From NCBI RefSeq assembly GCF_000973725.1, contig NZ_CP009621.1, forward strand, positions 1,121,501-1,185,500: 64,000 bases of DNA, given 5' to 3'. The translations under genes and the position numbers were made by a program. Below are positions 32,835-41,502 of this stretch, piece after piece. This stretch comes from Pontibacter korlensis. Lineage in GTDB: Bacteria > Bacteroidota > Bacteroidia > Cytophagales > Hymenobacteraceae. The notes under the pieces were generated by a model that did no database searches, was not told where the DNA came from, and was given only the letters and a program-made list of their open reading frames with translations. Every line of letters starts with the position of its first letter. Within the stretch, counting starts at the first letter, position 1.

Positions 32835-33920
32835 TTACGGCACTACACGCAGCACATCAGCCCAAACCGCCTCCTCTCCAGTCTTACGCTCATCAGTAGG
32901 GCTATCAAAAACCACCAGCACATGGTGCTCGTCTAGTACGGCTAAACCCTCAGCTTTGTCTTTTCCTGTATCTTCCCCAGTACCATGCGGCACCTCCAGC
33001 AGGCGTTCCAGCTCATTGTGATGGAGCACCTGCTCTTCCTGCCCCACCGCATTCGGCCAACGGTAGATAGCTATCACACCATCAAGATCCATGGTAGGGC
33101 CAGCAAGCAAGTATATGTCACGGCCAAAGAACCTAAGCTCACGGATGCCTTTCCCACGCAGGTTCAGGAAGTGTTTCTTATAGACCTTGCCATTCTCCAA
33201 CTCCTTCAGGTCCAGCTTACCTTCCTCATCCTCCTCAGCTTCTATTTCCAGCACAATTGCCCAGCCTCGCAGCACAGGTCCCCGCAACCCAATAAAAATC
33301 CGTTTGCCATAGATAGCCAGCCCCTCTACGTCAAAGCCATTGTCTTTACCTGGTATGCCCATAAATGGTGCGATATGTTCATCATGTTGCAGCACTTCTG
33401 TTAGTACACTACTCTGTGTGTCGCCACGGAATTGGGCAGCCCGTAGCAGATGCCCCGGCTGATTAGGATCTTCCGCCTCCCGGTGCAACGTGTATTCACC
33501 TGTTTCAGCATCCTGCAAAATAGGGATGCGTGCCAATAGGTAGCGGTTAGGGTCGTTCTTTACCGTAGCCAGTTTCTGCACCTGCTTCTGTATAGATTGG
33601 TGGCGTTTGGGTTTAGCCCGCTTTAAACTATGCGACCCCATAATCCAGAGGTAATTATCAGCTATCCCCATACCCTCTATGTCAATCTCGCTGGCTCCTT
33701 TAACTGGCAGGTTCAAAAAATCTTCTAAATTGTAGGACTTATGATCTGCATAAGAGCCATCAGGTTGCTGCGTGAGCCGCTCAATGTATGTTCTCTCGTC
33801 GCAACTGATCCAGAGATTGTTACCGGTAAGCAAGGCTGTTGAAAGCCCATCACGCACATGTTTCCCTTCGGGATTAAGGCTGAGTTTCGGATTGAACTGT
33901 AGTATAACCTTCTTTTTCAT
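32835..33920 (-). CDS. DUF3616 domain-containing protein
   Basis: 361 residues, soluble, no signal peptide. Repeating strand-rich blades with acidic-aromatic motifs (LSTALLTGNNLWISCDERTYIERL, DIEGMGIADNYLWIMGSHS, FDVEGLAIYGKRIFIGLRGPVLRGW, EGLAVLDEHHVLVVFDSP) fit the DUF3616 beta-propeller of about 350 residues. Each blade carries an E-G-(M/L)-(G/A)-(I/V) core. Function unknown in general. It stands divergent from msrA with 63 bases between, where a shared control region may lie. Confidence 0.88.
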   Translation of the reverse strand: MKKKVILQFNPKLSLNPEGKHVRDGLSTALLTGNNLWISCDERTYIERLTQQPDGSYADHKSYNLEDFLNLPVKGASEIDIEGMGIADNYLWIMGSHSLKRAKPKRHQSIQKQVQKLATVKNDPNRYLLARIPILQDAETGEYTLHREAEDPNQPGHLLRAAQFRGDTQSSVLTEVLQHDEHIAPFMGIPGKDNGFDVEGLAIYGKRIFIGLRGPVLRGWAIVLEIEAEEDEEGKLDLKELENGKVYKKHFLNLRGKGIRELRFFGRDIYLLAGPTMDLDGVIAIYRWPNAVGQEEQVLHHNELERLLEVPHGTGEDTGKDKAEGLAVLDEHHVLVVFDSPTDERKTGEEAVWADVLRVVP

Positions 33921-33983
33921 TCTGCAGTTTTAAAGTATGGATAAGGCGGTTTACGAACTCCCGCCCCTCTTGGTAACGCTCTG

Positions 33984-34505
33984 ATGATAGATAACGCATT
34001 TACAGATATGGAATCGACAGAAAGTGAACAATTGGAGAAAGCCACTTTTGGAGCTGGCTGCTTTTGGGGCATAGAAGTGACGTTCAGAAACACTCCCGGT
34101 GTGGTAGACACAACAGTGGGTTATATGGGAGGGCACACCGAAAACCCAAGCTACCAGGATGTATGCTCAGACCGCACAGGCCATGCAGAGGTAGTGCAGG
34201 TAACTTTTAACCCCAACCTGGTAACTTACGACCAGTTGCTGCAGGTATTTTGGCAAGCACACGACCCTACACAATTCCATAGGCAGGGGCCAGATGTTGG
34301 CTCCCAATACCGCTCCGTAATTTTCTACCACAACGAATCGCAGCGCCTGATGGCTGAGACCACCAAAGAGAACTGGCAGCAATCTCCTGAGTTTAGCGGC
34401 CGACTAATTGTAACAGAAATAGTACCTGCTGATACGTTTTACCGCGCCGAGGAGTATCACCAGCAGTACCTGATCAAACGAGGTATGGCCACATGTCGCA
34501 TCTAA
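33984..34505 (+). CDS. msrA: Peptide-methionine (S)-S-oxide reductase MsrA
   Basis: 173 residues with the MsrA catalytic motif GCFWGIE (Cys26 nucleophile), the substrate region YMGGHTENPSYQDVCSDRTGHAE (about 52-74) and DPTQFHRQGPDVGSQYRSVIFYH (about 92-114). It reduces methionine-S-sulfoxide in proteins, using thioredoxin. No signal peptide, so cytoplasmic. The start at 33984 is the longest ATG; an ATG eight codons later (34008) would also retain the domain. The resolving Cys near the C-terminus is present only as TCRI. The IS element is inserted 15 bases after its stop. Confidence 0.95.
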   Translation: MIDNAFTDMESTESEQLEKATFGAGCFWGIEVTFRNTPGVVDTTVGYMGGHTENPSYQDVCSDRTGHAEVVQVTFNPNLVTYDQLLQVFWQAHDPTQFHRQGPDVGSQYRSVIFYHNESQRLMAETTKENWQQSPEFSGRLIVTEIVPADTFYRAEEYHQQYLIKRGMATCRI

Positions 34506-34519
34506 GCCCACAACAAACA

Positions 34520-34552
34520 AAAGAGGCTGTCCGGAAAGGGCAGCCTCTTTTG
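34520..34552 (+). terminator. Left IS end doubling as msrA terminator
   Basis: AAAAGAGGCTG (34519-34529) pairs with CAGCCTCTTTT (34541-34551), 11-bp stem with a TTTT tail on the plus strand, 14 bases past the msrA stop. Confidence 0.7.
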
Positions 34553-34575
34553 GTTTATCCGGTTGATTTTGTTTT

Positions 34576-36249
34576 TTAGGCGGCCAGCTGGAAAACGGCT
34601 CTTCTCGGGCTGAAAATGGTAGTCAGCTGGTCCAGCAGGCCGGTATGAGCCGCAGTTGGCTGTTTTAGCTGCTGGGAAAGACCGGAGGTGCCCCTCTCCA
34701 GGGCCTGCCGGAAGGCTTTCACTCCCTTGCGGGCTATTTTGCGCAGGTTGTGGGCCATGGCCGCCAGGCCAAAGTCCACCTCGGCTTTGGCAAGTGTTCT
34801 CAATCTAAAGCGGGTGAAGCGGTTGTTGCTCTTCACCTGCCCGAACACAGCCTCGGGCTCAATGGCCCTTCGCTTGCGGTGGCGGATTCCCTCCTCACTC
34901 AAGAGCCGCTCCCGTGCCCGGGCCTTTAACTGGCGCAGGCGGTGGTTGACCTCGATCATGCGGTTGCCCCTGCCCTTGAAGCACTGCCCCCGCAGCGGGC
35001 AGCCCTCACACCGGCGGGCAGCATAGCGGGTGACAGAGGAGACATGACCTAACTCAGAAGTACGGGTGTACTGGCCCACCCGCTCCAGGCGCTGGCCCAT
35101 GGGGCAGACGAAGAAGTCCTGCTGCTCATTGTAGTACAGGTGCTGGGCGTGGAAGATGTCGTTCTTGAACTTGCGCTTCTGCTCTTGATGGAAGTAGCTG
35201 TACTTGACGTAGGCCTCTACCTGGTGCTCTTCGAGCCAGGCGTAGTTCTGCTCCGAGCCGTAGCCGGCGTCGGCCACCACTTCTTTTGACTGCCGCTGGT
35301 AATGGGCCTGGAACTGCTCCAGGTGCGGGATCAGCGTGGCCGTGTCGCCCGGGCGCTGGTGCAAAGAGAAATTGGTGATCAGCTGGCCCTCGGAGCTGAT
35401 CTGCACGTTGTAGGCGGGCTTCAATTGCCCGTTCTTCATGTGGTCTTCTTTCATCCGCATGAAAGTGGCATCCTCGTCTGTTTTGCTATAGCTGTTCCTC
35501 TCACCGAGCTTCTCTAGCTGCTCCTCGTATTTTTGTAGTCGCGGCAGGTGCTCTTTCTCCAGTTTGGCCACCTGCTTGCGGGCCTGCTTGTCCAGCTCAG
35601 CCACGCGCTCGTTGAGCTGGCGGATCTCCTCTTTCAGGCGCTGGGCGTCCACCTTCTCGGGCGGCTGCTCCTGAGGCGCTTTCCTGTCTTCTTTGATGGC
35701 CTGCTTGATGTCCGAGAGCACGGCCTTGATCTTTGTCTCCAGCTTTTGCTTGTTCTTCTCCACTGAGCCCCGCCACACGAAAGTATAGCGATTGGCTGCT
35801 GCCTCCAGCTTGGTGCCGTCCACGTACTGGGTCTCCAGGCTCACGTAGCCCAGGCGGTTTAAGAGGCGCACCAGCTCGGCAAACAAGTCCTGGATCTGGT
35901 TCTTGAGGCGGCGGGAGCGGAAGTCGTTGATGGTGCGGAAGTCGGGGGTGCTGCCGCCCGAGAGCCATATGAAGTGGATGTTCTCCTCCAATGCCCGGGC
36001 GATGCGGCGGCAGGAGTAGATGTTATTGAGGTAGGCGTAGAAGAGCACCTTGAGCAGCATGCGGGGGTGGTAGCTGCTGGTGCCCCCGCCCTTGTAGGTG
36101 GCCAGGATGCGGTCGATGTTGAGCTCGTCCACCACCCGGTCCACGAGCCGCACCGGGTGGTCTTCCGGGATGCGGTCTCCGATGCGCTGGGGGAACAGGA
36201 CCACCTGGTGGCCCGGCTGCTCCTTGAAAACAACGTTGCGCCTTTTCAT
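34576..36249 (-). CDS. IS1182 family transposase
   Basis: 557 residues, complete. The N-terminal DUF772-type domain (about 10-125: DRIPEDHPVRLVDRVVDELN, SSYHPRMLLKVLFYAYLNN, RRIARALEENIHFIWLSGG, PDFRTINDFR) is followed by the DDE catalytic core: Asp144 in YVDGTKLE, Asp near 325 in ADAGYGSEQN, Glu near 464 in AIEPEAVFGQVKSNN. A Lys/Glu/Gln-rich coiled-coil insert (about 175-265) sits between the first two catalytic residues, and a C-rich patch (RRCEGCPLRGQC, near 415-425) sits before the last. The gene appears intact, without frameshift, and could be active. Confidence 0.95.
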   Translation of the reverse strand: MKRRNVVFKEQPGHQVVLFPQRIGDRIPEDHPVRLVDRVVDELNIDRILATYKGGGTSSYHPRMLLKVLFYAYLNNIYSCRRIARALEENIHFIWLSGGSTPDFRTINDFRSRRLKNQIQDLFAELVRLLNRLGYVSLETQYVDGTKLEAAANRYTFVWRGSVEKNKQKLETKIKAVLSDIKQAIKEDRKAPQEQPPEKVDAQRLKEEIRQLNERVAELDKQARKQVAKLEKEHLPRLQKYEEQLEKLGERNSYSKTDEDATFMRMKEDHMKNGQLKPAYNVQISSEGQLITNFSLHQRPGDTATLIPHLEQFQAHYQRQSKEVVADAGYGSEQNYAWLEEHQVEAYVKYSYFHQEQKRKFKNDIFHAQHLYYNEQQDFFVCPMGQRLERVGQYTRTSELGHVSSVTRYAARRCEGCPLRGQCFKGRGNRMIEVNHRLRQLKARARERLLSEEGIRHRKRRAIEPEAVFGQVKSNNRFTRFRLRTLAKAEVDFGLAAMAHNLRKIARKGVKAFRQALERGTSGLSQQLKQPTAAHTGLLDQLTTIFSPRRAVFQLAA

Positions 36250-36280
36250 ACTCCCTAAAATAGCAAAAGAGGAGAAAATG

Positions 36281-36313
36281 AAAAAGGGGCCGCCCTTTTT
36301 GGACAGCCCCTTT
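36281..36313 (-). terminator. Right IS end, hairpin facing the gene at 36336
   Basis: AAAGGGGC (36283-36290) pairs with GCCCCTTT (36306-36313). Read on the minus strand, coming from the gene that ends at 36336, a TTTTT run follows the stem. Confidence 0.7.
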
Positions 36314-36335
36314 ACGTTATACTAGCCAGTTCAGC

Positions 36336-36845
36336 TTATTTTACTCTTGCGTTTGTTTTAGATGAGCCTGAGCTAGAGCTCGTATTTGATGAGCCTGTGC
36401 TGCTGCCTGAGGCGCCCTGCTGCTGCTTTGCGTTGATGCCTTGCATTGCATCTCTGGCTGTAGAAGCCGCCGAGCTAACCTGACCCTTGATCTTATTCTT
36501 ATTTTTCTGGCTAAGTGCCATCCAACCTGCGCCAAGTGCTAGTACGGCACCTCCTACCACAGCTTTCTGCTTCGTAGTCATGTTAGTGAATTTGGTAGCG
36601 GCAGTGCTACCAAACTGCATCAGCTTATCCTGCATGCCTTTCATGCCACCTTGGCCAGTTGTGGCCTCTGTGTTGCTACGGCCCTGCATATTCTGGCTGC
36701 TGTTGCCTGAAGAACTGCTATTTGATCCTGATGATGAAGAGTTGCCAATGTTAGTGCTGCTCTGTGTTCCACTCGAAGGTGTAGAGTTTGTTTTTGCTTG
36801 ACCTTGAGTTTGTGAGGTTGTGCTGTTATTCTTGTTCGTTTCCAT
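36336..36845 (-). CDS. Ser/Asn/Gln-rich protein with one membrane segment
   Basis: 169 residues with no signal peptide. The first 65 residues are low-complexity (NNSTTSQTQGQAKTNSTPSSG, SSSSGSNSSSSGNSSQ), then a short conserved-looking part with MKGMQDKLMQFGSTAATKFTNM, a membrane helix (about 93-111, KAVVGGAVLALGAGWMALS), a Lys-rich patch and a Ser-rich tail. The layout resembles small membrane-associated proteins thought to act in stress or biofilm, but no family is recognised. The stop lies 23 bases from the IS end. Confidence 0.65.
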   Translation of the reverse strand: METNKNNSTTSQTQGQAKTNSTPSSGTQSSTNIGNSSSSGSNSSSSGNSSQNMQGRSNTEATTGQGGMKGMQDKLMQFGSTAATKFTNMTTKQKAVVGGAVLALGAGWMALSQKNKNKIKGQVSSAASTARDAMQGINAKQQQGASGSSTGSSNTSSSSGSSKTNARVK

Positions 36846-37082
36846 GTGTCTTTCTTTTTGAGTCTAGTTTTTATGATACAATTCTGACCCAGGCAAACCC
36901 AACTCTTTTCGGCTGAGGATTTGCCAAGGCCTTAGATATATTTTATCGTTTATCTCTAAGCTTAGTTTCGTTTACGGCTATATTTTTGAGTTGCACCTGT
37001 CTTCTCTAAGTAAATGCACCTACTCACCAATCATTTTTTCTCATACACGGGGAAGTGCAAAAATCATACTATATCAGTCGGC

Positions 37083-38354
37083 TTACTGGCCTGCATAAAG
37101 CTGCTGTAGCTTCACCAGATTTTCCTGTATCTCCCCCCATTCTTTTTCCTCCTCTTTATCCTCTGGGCCAGGTGCATGGACATTTTTGTAGAACTTTAAG
37201 ATGTTTTGCTGCAGCGGACGGTTAGCCTTCTCAAACTCTGATTTAGCCAACCTCTTCAAAAGCTCCGCATAAGTCTCATCGGTTAAAGGATATGTACCAT
37301 GTTTCGTTTCTTTGCCAGTATCCAGCTGCAGGTTCTGCAGGGAGGGCTGCTTGTCACTAAGCTGCTTCAGCATGGCGCTATACTTATCTGCAGTAACATT
37401 AAAGCTCTCCAGGTACAGCTCCTCTGCCTTGGGTGGCGGTGGCACAAATGCCAGTGGCCGTAACGGACCTACTTTAGGTAGGACTTTGATGATATAAGCA
37501 ACAGCCCTGGCAAAGAAAGATGGTCGCTCGTAGTCACGCCCCCACTGCTCATGAAAACTGGACCGGCTCATTCGGTATACGAATTGGTTTCTGGTAATTC
37601 CCGGCTTCTGCTCCTGTATCTCGCTTTTTTTAGCCTGCCAAGCGGCCTTTGTAAGCTCTGGAAATATCCCCCGGATAGTATAGCGATAGCTGCCAACAGC
37701 CAACGGAAGATTGATAAACACATCCTGTAGCTTTAACCCATAGGTTTCCAAAAAAGCCTCTTCCAATAGCTCTTTTGCCACCTCGAAACCTATAAAATCC
37801 TGGTAGGCTTCAGAAGCGTAGCTGCCTCGGGCTACCTGCAGCACGTCAAAGCCAAATTCTGTTTTTATATGTGATATGGCATCGTCGGCATAGGTAACTT
37901 CATGCCCATGCTCCTGCCCCACTTCTGGATACACAATAGGAACAGCCTTATTGGTGCCGATAGGGTGCCCGTAAATATCTGCATTAAAATGTGCCATGGC
38001 ACCTAGCGCAAACCCTAGTTCCTCTACAGTATCAGCATGGCGCACCAGGCTTTCTACAAAATCACCGCTGCGCACATAGTGGGTAAGGTCGGTGAAGAAG
38101 GTATTGCCAAAAGGATAGTAGCCCATGTCCTGAACTATAGAGCCTCCATAGGCATAGGCATGTGCTTTTTTAAGATCTTCTGCAGAGGCATTAGGATAGC
38201 GCGAAATTAGGAGAGGCTTAAGGCTGGTCTCCCAGACAGCATCTACTACTGCCTGATGCGTTAGCACACCATAAGCCATGGCAGGAGTAGCTGATAAAAA
38301 GGAAAACACCAGCATACTAAGGCACAGCAGGGTACCATATAATCTGTTTTTCAT
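37083..38354 (-). CDS. Zinc-dependent phospholipase C family protein
   Basis: 423 residues from the ATG at 38354, where a signal peptide begins (NRLYGTLLCLSMLVFSFLSATPAMA); the frame is open to 38393 but the upstream part would spoil the signal. The mature N-terminus AYGVLTHQAVVDAVWE and the segments DLTHYVRSGDF, AHFNADIYGHPIGTNKAV and EVGQEHGHEV carry the His/Asp/Glu pattern of zinc-dependent phospholipase C/S1-P1 nuclease-like folds. It would hydrolyse phospholipids or related phosphate esters in the periplasm or outside. A long alpha-helical C-terminal part (about 300-423) is not recognised. It follows the PAP2 gene by 38 bases, so the two may form a phospholipid-remodelling pair. Confidence 0.78.
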   Translation of the reverse strand: MKNRLYGTLLCLSMLVFSFLSATPAMAYGVLTHQAVVDAVWETSLKPLLISRYPNASAEDLKKAHAYAYGGSIVQDMGYYPFGNTFFTDLTHYVRSGDFVESLVRHADTVEELGFALGAMAHFNADIYGHPIGTNKAVPIVYPEVGQEHGHEVTYADDAISHIKTEFGFDVLQVARGSYASEAYQDFIGFEVAKELLEEAFLETYGLKLQDVFINLPLAVGSYRYTIRGIFPELTKAAWQAKKSEIQEQKPGITRNQFVYRMSRSSFHEQWGRDYERPSFFARAVAYIIKVLPKVGPLRPLAFVPPPPKAEELYLESFNVTADKYSAMLKQLSDKQPSLQNLQLDTGKETKHGTYPLTDETYAELLKRLAKSEFEKANRPLQQNILKFYKNVHAPGPEDKEEEKEWGEIQENLVKLQQLYAGQ

Positions 38355-38392
38355 AAGCTCTTGGTACGCAGTTGAAGCCAAAAGGTACAGCA

Positions 38393-39187
38393 CTACTGAT
38401 GCAAACTGTTATACTTGATTTTACGGTACAGCATAACCTCTACTATACTTATCCCCACTAATAGCCACAGCGCTCCCAGCAGGAACCCGGCCAATACGTC
38501 CGACAGGTAATGCACCCCCAGATAAATACGACTGAAGCCCACCAGCATAATCATTATGATGGTTTCCCATACCAACAGCGCCCGTTGCCAGAACGCTGAA
38601 AGCCGCCGGTACAGCAAGTATGAAAGCATACCGTATAATACCACGGCAGTAGTGGCGTGGCCACTCGGAAAGGAGAAATGCTCTGCTACATAATAGGCTA
38701 CATCTGCTACAGGCCTGTTACGGCTTATAATGGTTTTACCAAACCTTACTGATAGCCCCACACCACCCAGAGCAAGCCAGAAGGCCACCAGCGACACCCA
38801 ATGCCTGTGTAGCAGGAACGCAATGGTTGCCACTCCGCCTATTACAAACACGGCCTGCTGATCACCGAGCCAGGTAATAGTATATAAGGCTTGGCTCAAC
38901 CTGTCGGACCGCATATCAAAAAGCGCGGAGGTAAACTTTTTATCCAGGGTTACAATCCACTCCGACTCTATCACACTTTCTGTCAAATTAGAGAGAAGCG
39001 CCATATTCACCAGTCCTGCAAATACAATCAGTGTCAGGGGGAGGCCAATAAAATAGGTTGTATCAAACCGCCCGGCTACAAAGGCCGTGAGCCTGGGAAA
39101 GCGCTGCTTCAGGCGCACTACAATTGGCTGGCGCAGTACCCAGGCAGTTGCGGTTCTTACCTTATCAGTTAGAATATTTCTTTTCAT
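38393..39187 (-). CDS. PAP2 superfamily membrane phosphatase
   Basis: 264 residues from the ATG at 39187, chosen because it opens MKRNILTDKVRTATAW with a normal membrane protein start; the longer frame to 39262 has no start context. The three PAP2 catalytic motifs are complete: KTIISRNRP, FSFPSGHATTAV and SRIYLGVHYLSDVLAG. Six membrane segments (FIGLPLTLIVFAGLVNM first). It dephosphorylates lipid phosphates such as phosphatidic acid or undecaprenyl pyrophosphate in the inner membrane. It is upstream of the PLC-like gene on the same strand and divergent from the DUF4864 gene at 39325. Confidence 0.93.
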   Translation of the reverse strand: MKRNILTDKVRTATAWVLRQPIVVRLKQRFPRLTAFVAGRFDTTYFIGLPLTLIVFAGLVNMALLSNLTESVIESEWIVTLDKKFTSALFDMRSDRLSQALYTITWLGDQQAVFVIGGVATIAFLLHRHWVSLVAFWLALGGVGLSVRFGKTIISRNRPVADVAYYVAEHFSFPSGHATTAVVLYGMLSYLLYRRLSAFWQRALLVWETIIMIMLVGFSRIYLGVHYLSDVLAGFLLGALWLLVGISIVEVMLYRKIKYNSLHQ

Positions 39188-39324
39188 AGAATCGGTTGAT
39201 GAGGATATACGCAGGCCGGACCCTTTGTTTTCTGTTTTCCAGCATTGACAGGATAAAGGCACACATCTACCCCAAAATCAGGACTATCCACAACTATCAG
39301 CCTCTAAATAAAGTACATATTTAC

Positions 39325-39885
39325 ATGAAGAATCAAGACAACATATTTGACAAAATAATGCTGGCCATCGGTGTGTTGCTGCTGGTGTTGTTCTGGGTTC
39401 AGTTTCCTGCTATGCCTACAGTTGAAGAACATCATTATGCCTCCTATACTTCGGGAGAGATAAATACAACACACACCTCGAAATGGACATACATGAAGCC
39501 TGACAAAGGGCTTTCGCCGCGCCAGGTTATAAGTATACAGCTAAGCGCCCTACAGCAGAACGACCCTGCCGATAGTGGTGTAATTACTCTTTTCAACTTC
39601 TCATCACCCACTAACCGGGTGCATTTAGGACCGCTGAATCACTTCCGGCTAATGGTGAGAGAACCTGCATATCGTACAATTCTTAACTTCAAAAGTTACA
39701 AAACAGGACAACTGGTAGTATCCGGAAGAAACGCTTATCAACTGGTGCTGATAGAAGCTGCAGACGGGAAGCAGGAAGCCTTTATGTTCATACTTACAAA
39801 GCAGCGTAAAGGCACTTACAAAGACTGCTGGATGACGGAGGGAATTGCACGCGTGGAGGAAGCTCCTATGACAAGCAGACTGTAG
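39325..39885 (+). CDS. DUF4864 domain-containing protein, membrane-anchored
   Basis: 186 residues from the ATG at 39325; the frame extends upstream to 39196 but only as antisense of the divergent gene's N-terminal extension. One membrane anchor (about 8-27, DKIMLAIGVLLLVLFWVQF) precedes a DUF4864 domain (about 62-175) with SPRQVISIQLSALQQNDPADSGVITLFNFSSP-like sequence, the FRLMVREPAYRTILNF segment and the closing CWMTEGIARV. DUF4864 is an NTF2-like fold of unknown role. Stands alone. Confidence 0.8.
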   Translation: MKNQDNIFDKIMLAIGVLLLVLFWVQFPAMPTVEEHHYASYTSGEINTTHTSKWTYMKPDKGLSPRQVISIQLSALQQNDPADSGVITLFNFSSPTNRVHLGPLNHFRLMVREPAYRTILNFKSYKTGQLVVSGRNAYQLVLIEAADGKQEAFMFILTKQRKGTYKDCWMTEGIARVEEAPMTSRL

Positions 39886-40012
39886 GGTAGAGTTGTGGCA
39901 TCAGAGCGCTATGGCTTTGTCACCTTGCGGGTGTAGTAGCAACTTTGTGCCGTTACTGCGCACGACCTGATATAATTATTTGCCGTATCTTGGCTTGTAA
40001 TTATACTTCCCT

Positions 40013-41023
40013 ATGACCTTGAACTCAGCTACACGCCTGCCTATTATTGACCTGCACTGCGATTTACTGGTGTACCTTACAGATGTTCCTAACTCCGACA
40101 TGAATAAGATTGAGGAGATTGGCTGTGCTGCACCCGCCTTAACAGAGGGTAACGTGAAGCTACAGGTAATGGCAATCTACTCGGCAACAGGTATTGGCAG
40201 CACCCGCTATGCAGAGTTACAGCGCGACATGTTCCGACAGCTGACTGACCGCGACAATTGCCTGACGGCAGTTACTAACGTGCAGCAGTTACACCAGGCT
40301 TTAAAGCAGCCCGGCCAGACGGGCATGGTAGCTGCCATTGAGAACGCAGCTGGTTTCTGTGAGGAGGACGAACCCTTAGAGAATGGCTTTAAGCGCCTGG
40401 AGAAAATGATAGAAGTATGCGAGCGCATTCTTTACATCAGCTTTACACACCATACTGCCAACAGGTTTGGCGGCGGCAACTCTTCTAACGGGGGCATTAC
40501 CATGGATGGTAAAATGCTGCTTGATTACCTGCATGGCAGACGCATTGCCGTAGACATGTCCCACACCAGCGATGCCCTAGCCTTCGACATACTGAACCAC
40601 ATAGACAGGGAAAGACTGGATATACCCGTTATTGCCAGCCACTCTAACTTCAGGCCAATGTGGAAGCATGAGCGCAACCTCCCCGACGAGCTCACACAGG
40701 AAATTATCCACCGCAAAGGTCTTATCGGTATGAACTTCCTGCGCAAGTTCCTGAATACAGAAGACCCTGATGCACTGCTGCACCACATACAGTATGGCTT
40801 GGGTAAAGGTGCTGAGGATGCGCTCTGCTTCGGCGCCGACTACTTCTATTATGCTGATGAGACAGACCAAAGCCGCTATCCATTTTATTACAAAGAGCAC
40901 GAGCATGCCGGCAACAGTTATACTTACATTCTGAACCAGCTGCAAAGCCAGCTTTCAAATGAGCAACTGCAGAAAATAGCCTATCAAAATGCCCATCGCT
41001 TTATAGAACGGATCTGGAGCTAA
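40013..41023 (+). CDS. Membrane dipeptidase family M19 peptidase
   Basis: 336 residues without signal peptide, so cytoplasmic. The M19 metal sites are visible: IIDLHCDLLVY (about 9-19, HxD), the bridging Glu in AAIENAAGF (near 105), FTHHTANRFGGG (about 145-155), DMSHTS (near 182) and VIASHSNFRPMWKHERNLPDE (about 205-225, where the arginine/histidine loop lies). It cleaves dipeptides, perhaps including D-amino-acid-containing ones from cell-wall turnover. The gene is monocistronic. AGTTATACTTAC near 40918 is one of the over-represented motifs. Confidence 0.92.
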   Translation: MTLNSATRLPIIDLHCDLLVYLTDVPNSDMNKIEEIGCAAPALTEGNVKLQVMAIYSATGIGSTRYAELQRDMFRQLTDRDNCLTAVTNVQQLHQALKQPGQTGMVAAIENAAGFCEEDEPLENGFKRLEKMIEVCERILYISFTHHTANRFGGGNSSNGGITMDGKMLLDYLHGRRIAVDMSHTSDALAFDILNHIDRERLDIPVIASHSNFRPMWKHERNLPDELTQEIIHRKGLIGMNFLRKFLNTEDPDALLHHIQYGLGKGAEDALCFGADYFYYADETDQSRYPFYYKEHEHAGNSYTYILNQLQSQLSNEQLQKIAYQNAHRFIERIWS

Positions 41024-41208
41024 GCCTTTCTGGGTTTCCATAAAAAGGAGCTTTGCCGGGACTACTGTGCCTTTTAAATATATTCTTAGAAAGCTGGTTT
41101 TATAATAGAAAATTCCTATATTTAGAGAAGCCTATTTAATAAGAGTTGTGCTTTCGTGCACCCTCATTACCATTTTTACAACCACTGTTAAGCAAAAAAT
41201 TTACAGCT

Positions 41209-41394
41209 ATGAAATTTATTGGACTGTTTCTATTATTAGCCGGCCTTGTGTCTCTTATTCTTGGCTTTACTGGAGCTAATTTAGTGGTACTTAATTGGTT
41301 AAGTCAGTTCGGAGAAACCGGCAGCTGGGCAATTCGTATTGGCGTAACATTATTAGGCGGTATTATTTACTACCTGCGGAGGCACGATGACTAA
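41209..41394 (+). CDS. Small two-helix membrane protein
   Basis: 61 residues from the ATG at 41209 (context ACAGCTATG); the frame reaches back to 41146 but the upstream part lacks protein character. Two membrane segments: about 4-24 (IGLFLLLAGLVSLILGFTG) and 40-56 (AIRIGVTLLGGIIYYL), then RRHDD. Small stress-type membrane proteins of this kind are frequent, but no family is recognised. Confidence 0.62.
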   Translation: MKFIGLFLLLAGLVSLILGFTGANLVVLNWLSQFGETGSWAIRIGVTLLGGIIYYLRRHDD

Positions 41395-41502
41395 GCAACG
41401 GCCAAAATTTGTATATATATTATTTGCCATGTCACCAGAATCCCCGTATATGCAATAATAGTACCCTCACTGTGCCGAACATAACCTTAAAGCCGTAACG
41501 CC

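Larger units (their letters stand above)
34520..36313 (-). mobile_element. IS1182-family insertion sequence, complete
   Basis: About 1.8 kb with one transposase gene and imperfect terminal inverted repeats. Left end (34520-34552) and right end (36313-36281 read inverted) align as AAAGRGGCTGTCC with a run of differences in the middle and GGGCRGCCYCTTTT. Each end also folds on itself into a hairpin. No target-site duplication is evident next to the ends I chose (4-base flanks differ), so the exact boundaries are uncertain by a few bases. GC content is visibly higher than in the neighbours and it contains only one AAGTATA motif, which suggests later arrival. Confidence 0.88.

Noticed and set aside
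34510..36325. Target-site duplication around the IS
   Set aside because: The short flanks next to the inverted repeats differ on the two sides, so none is claimed.
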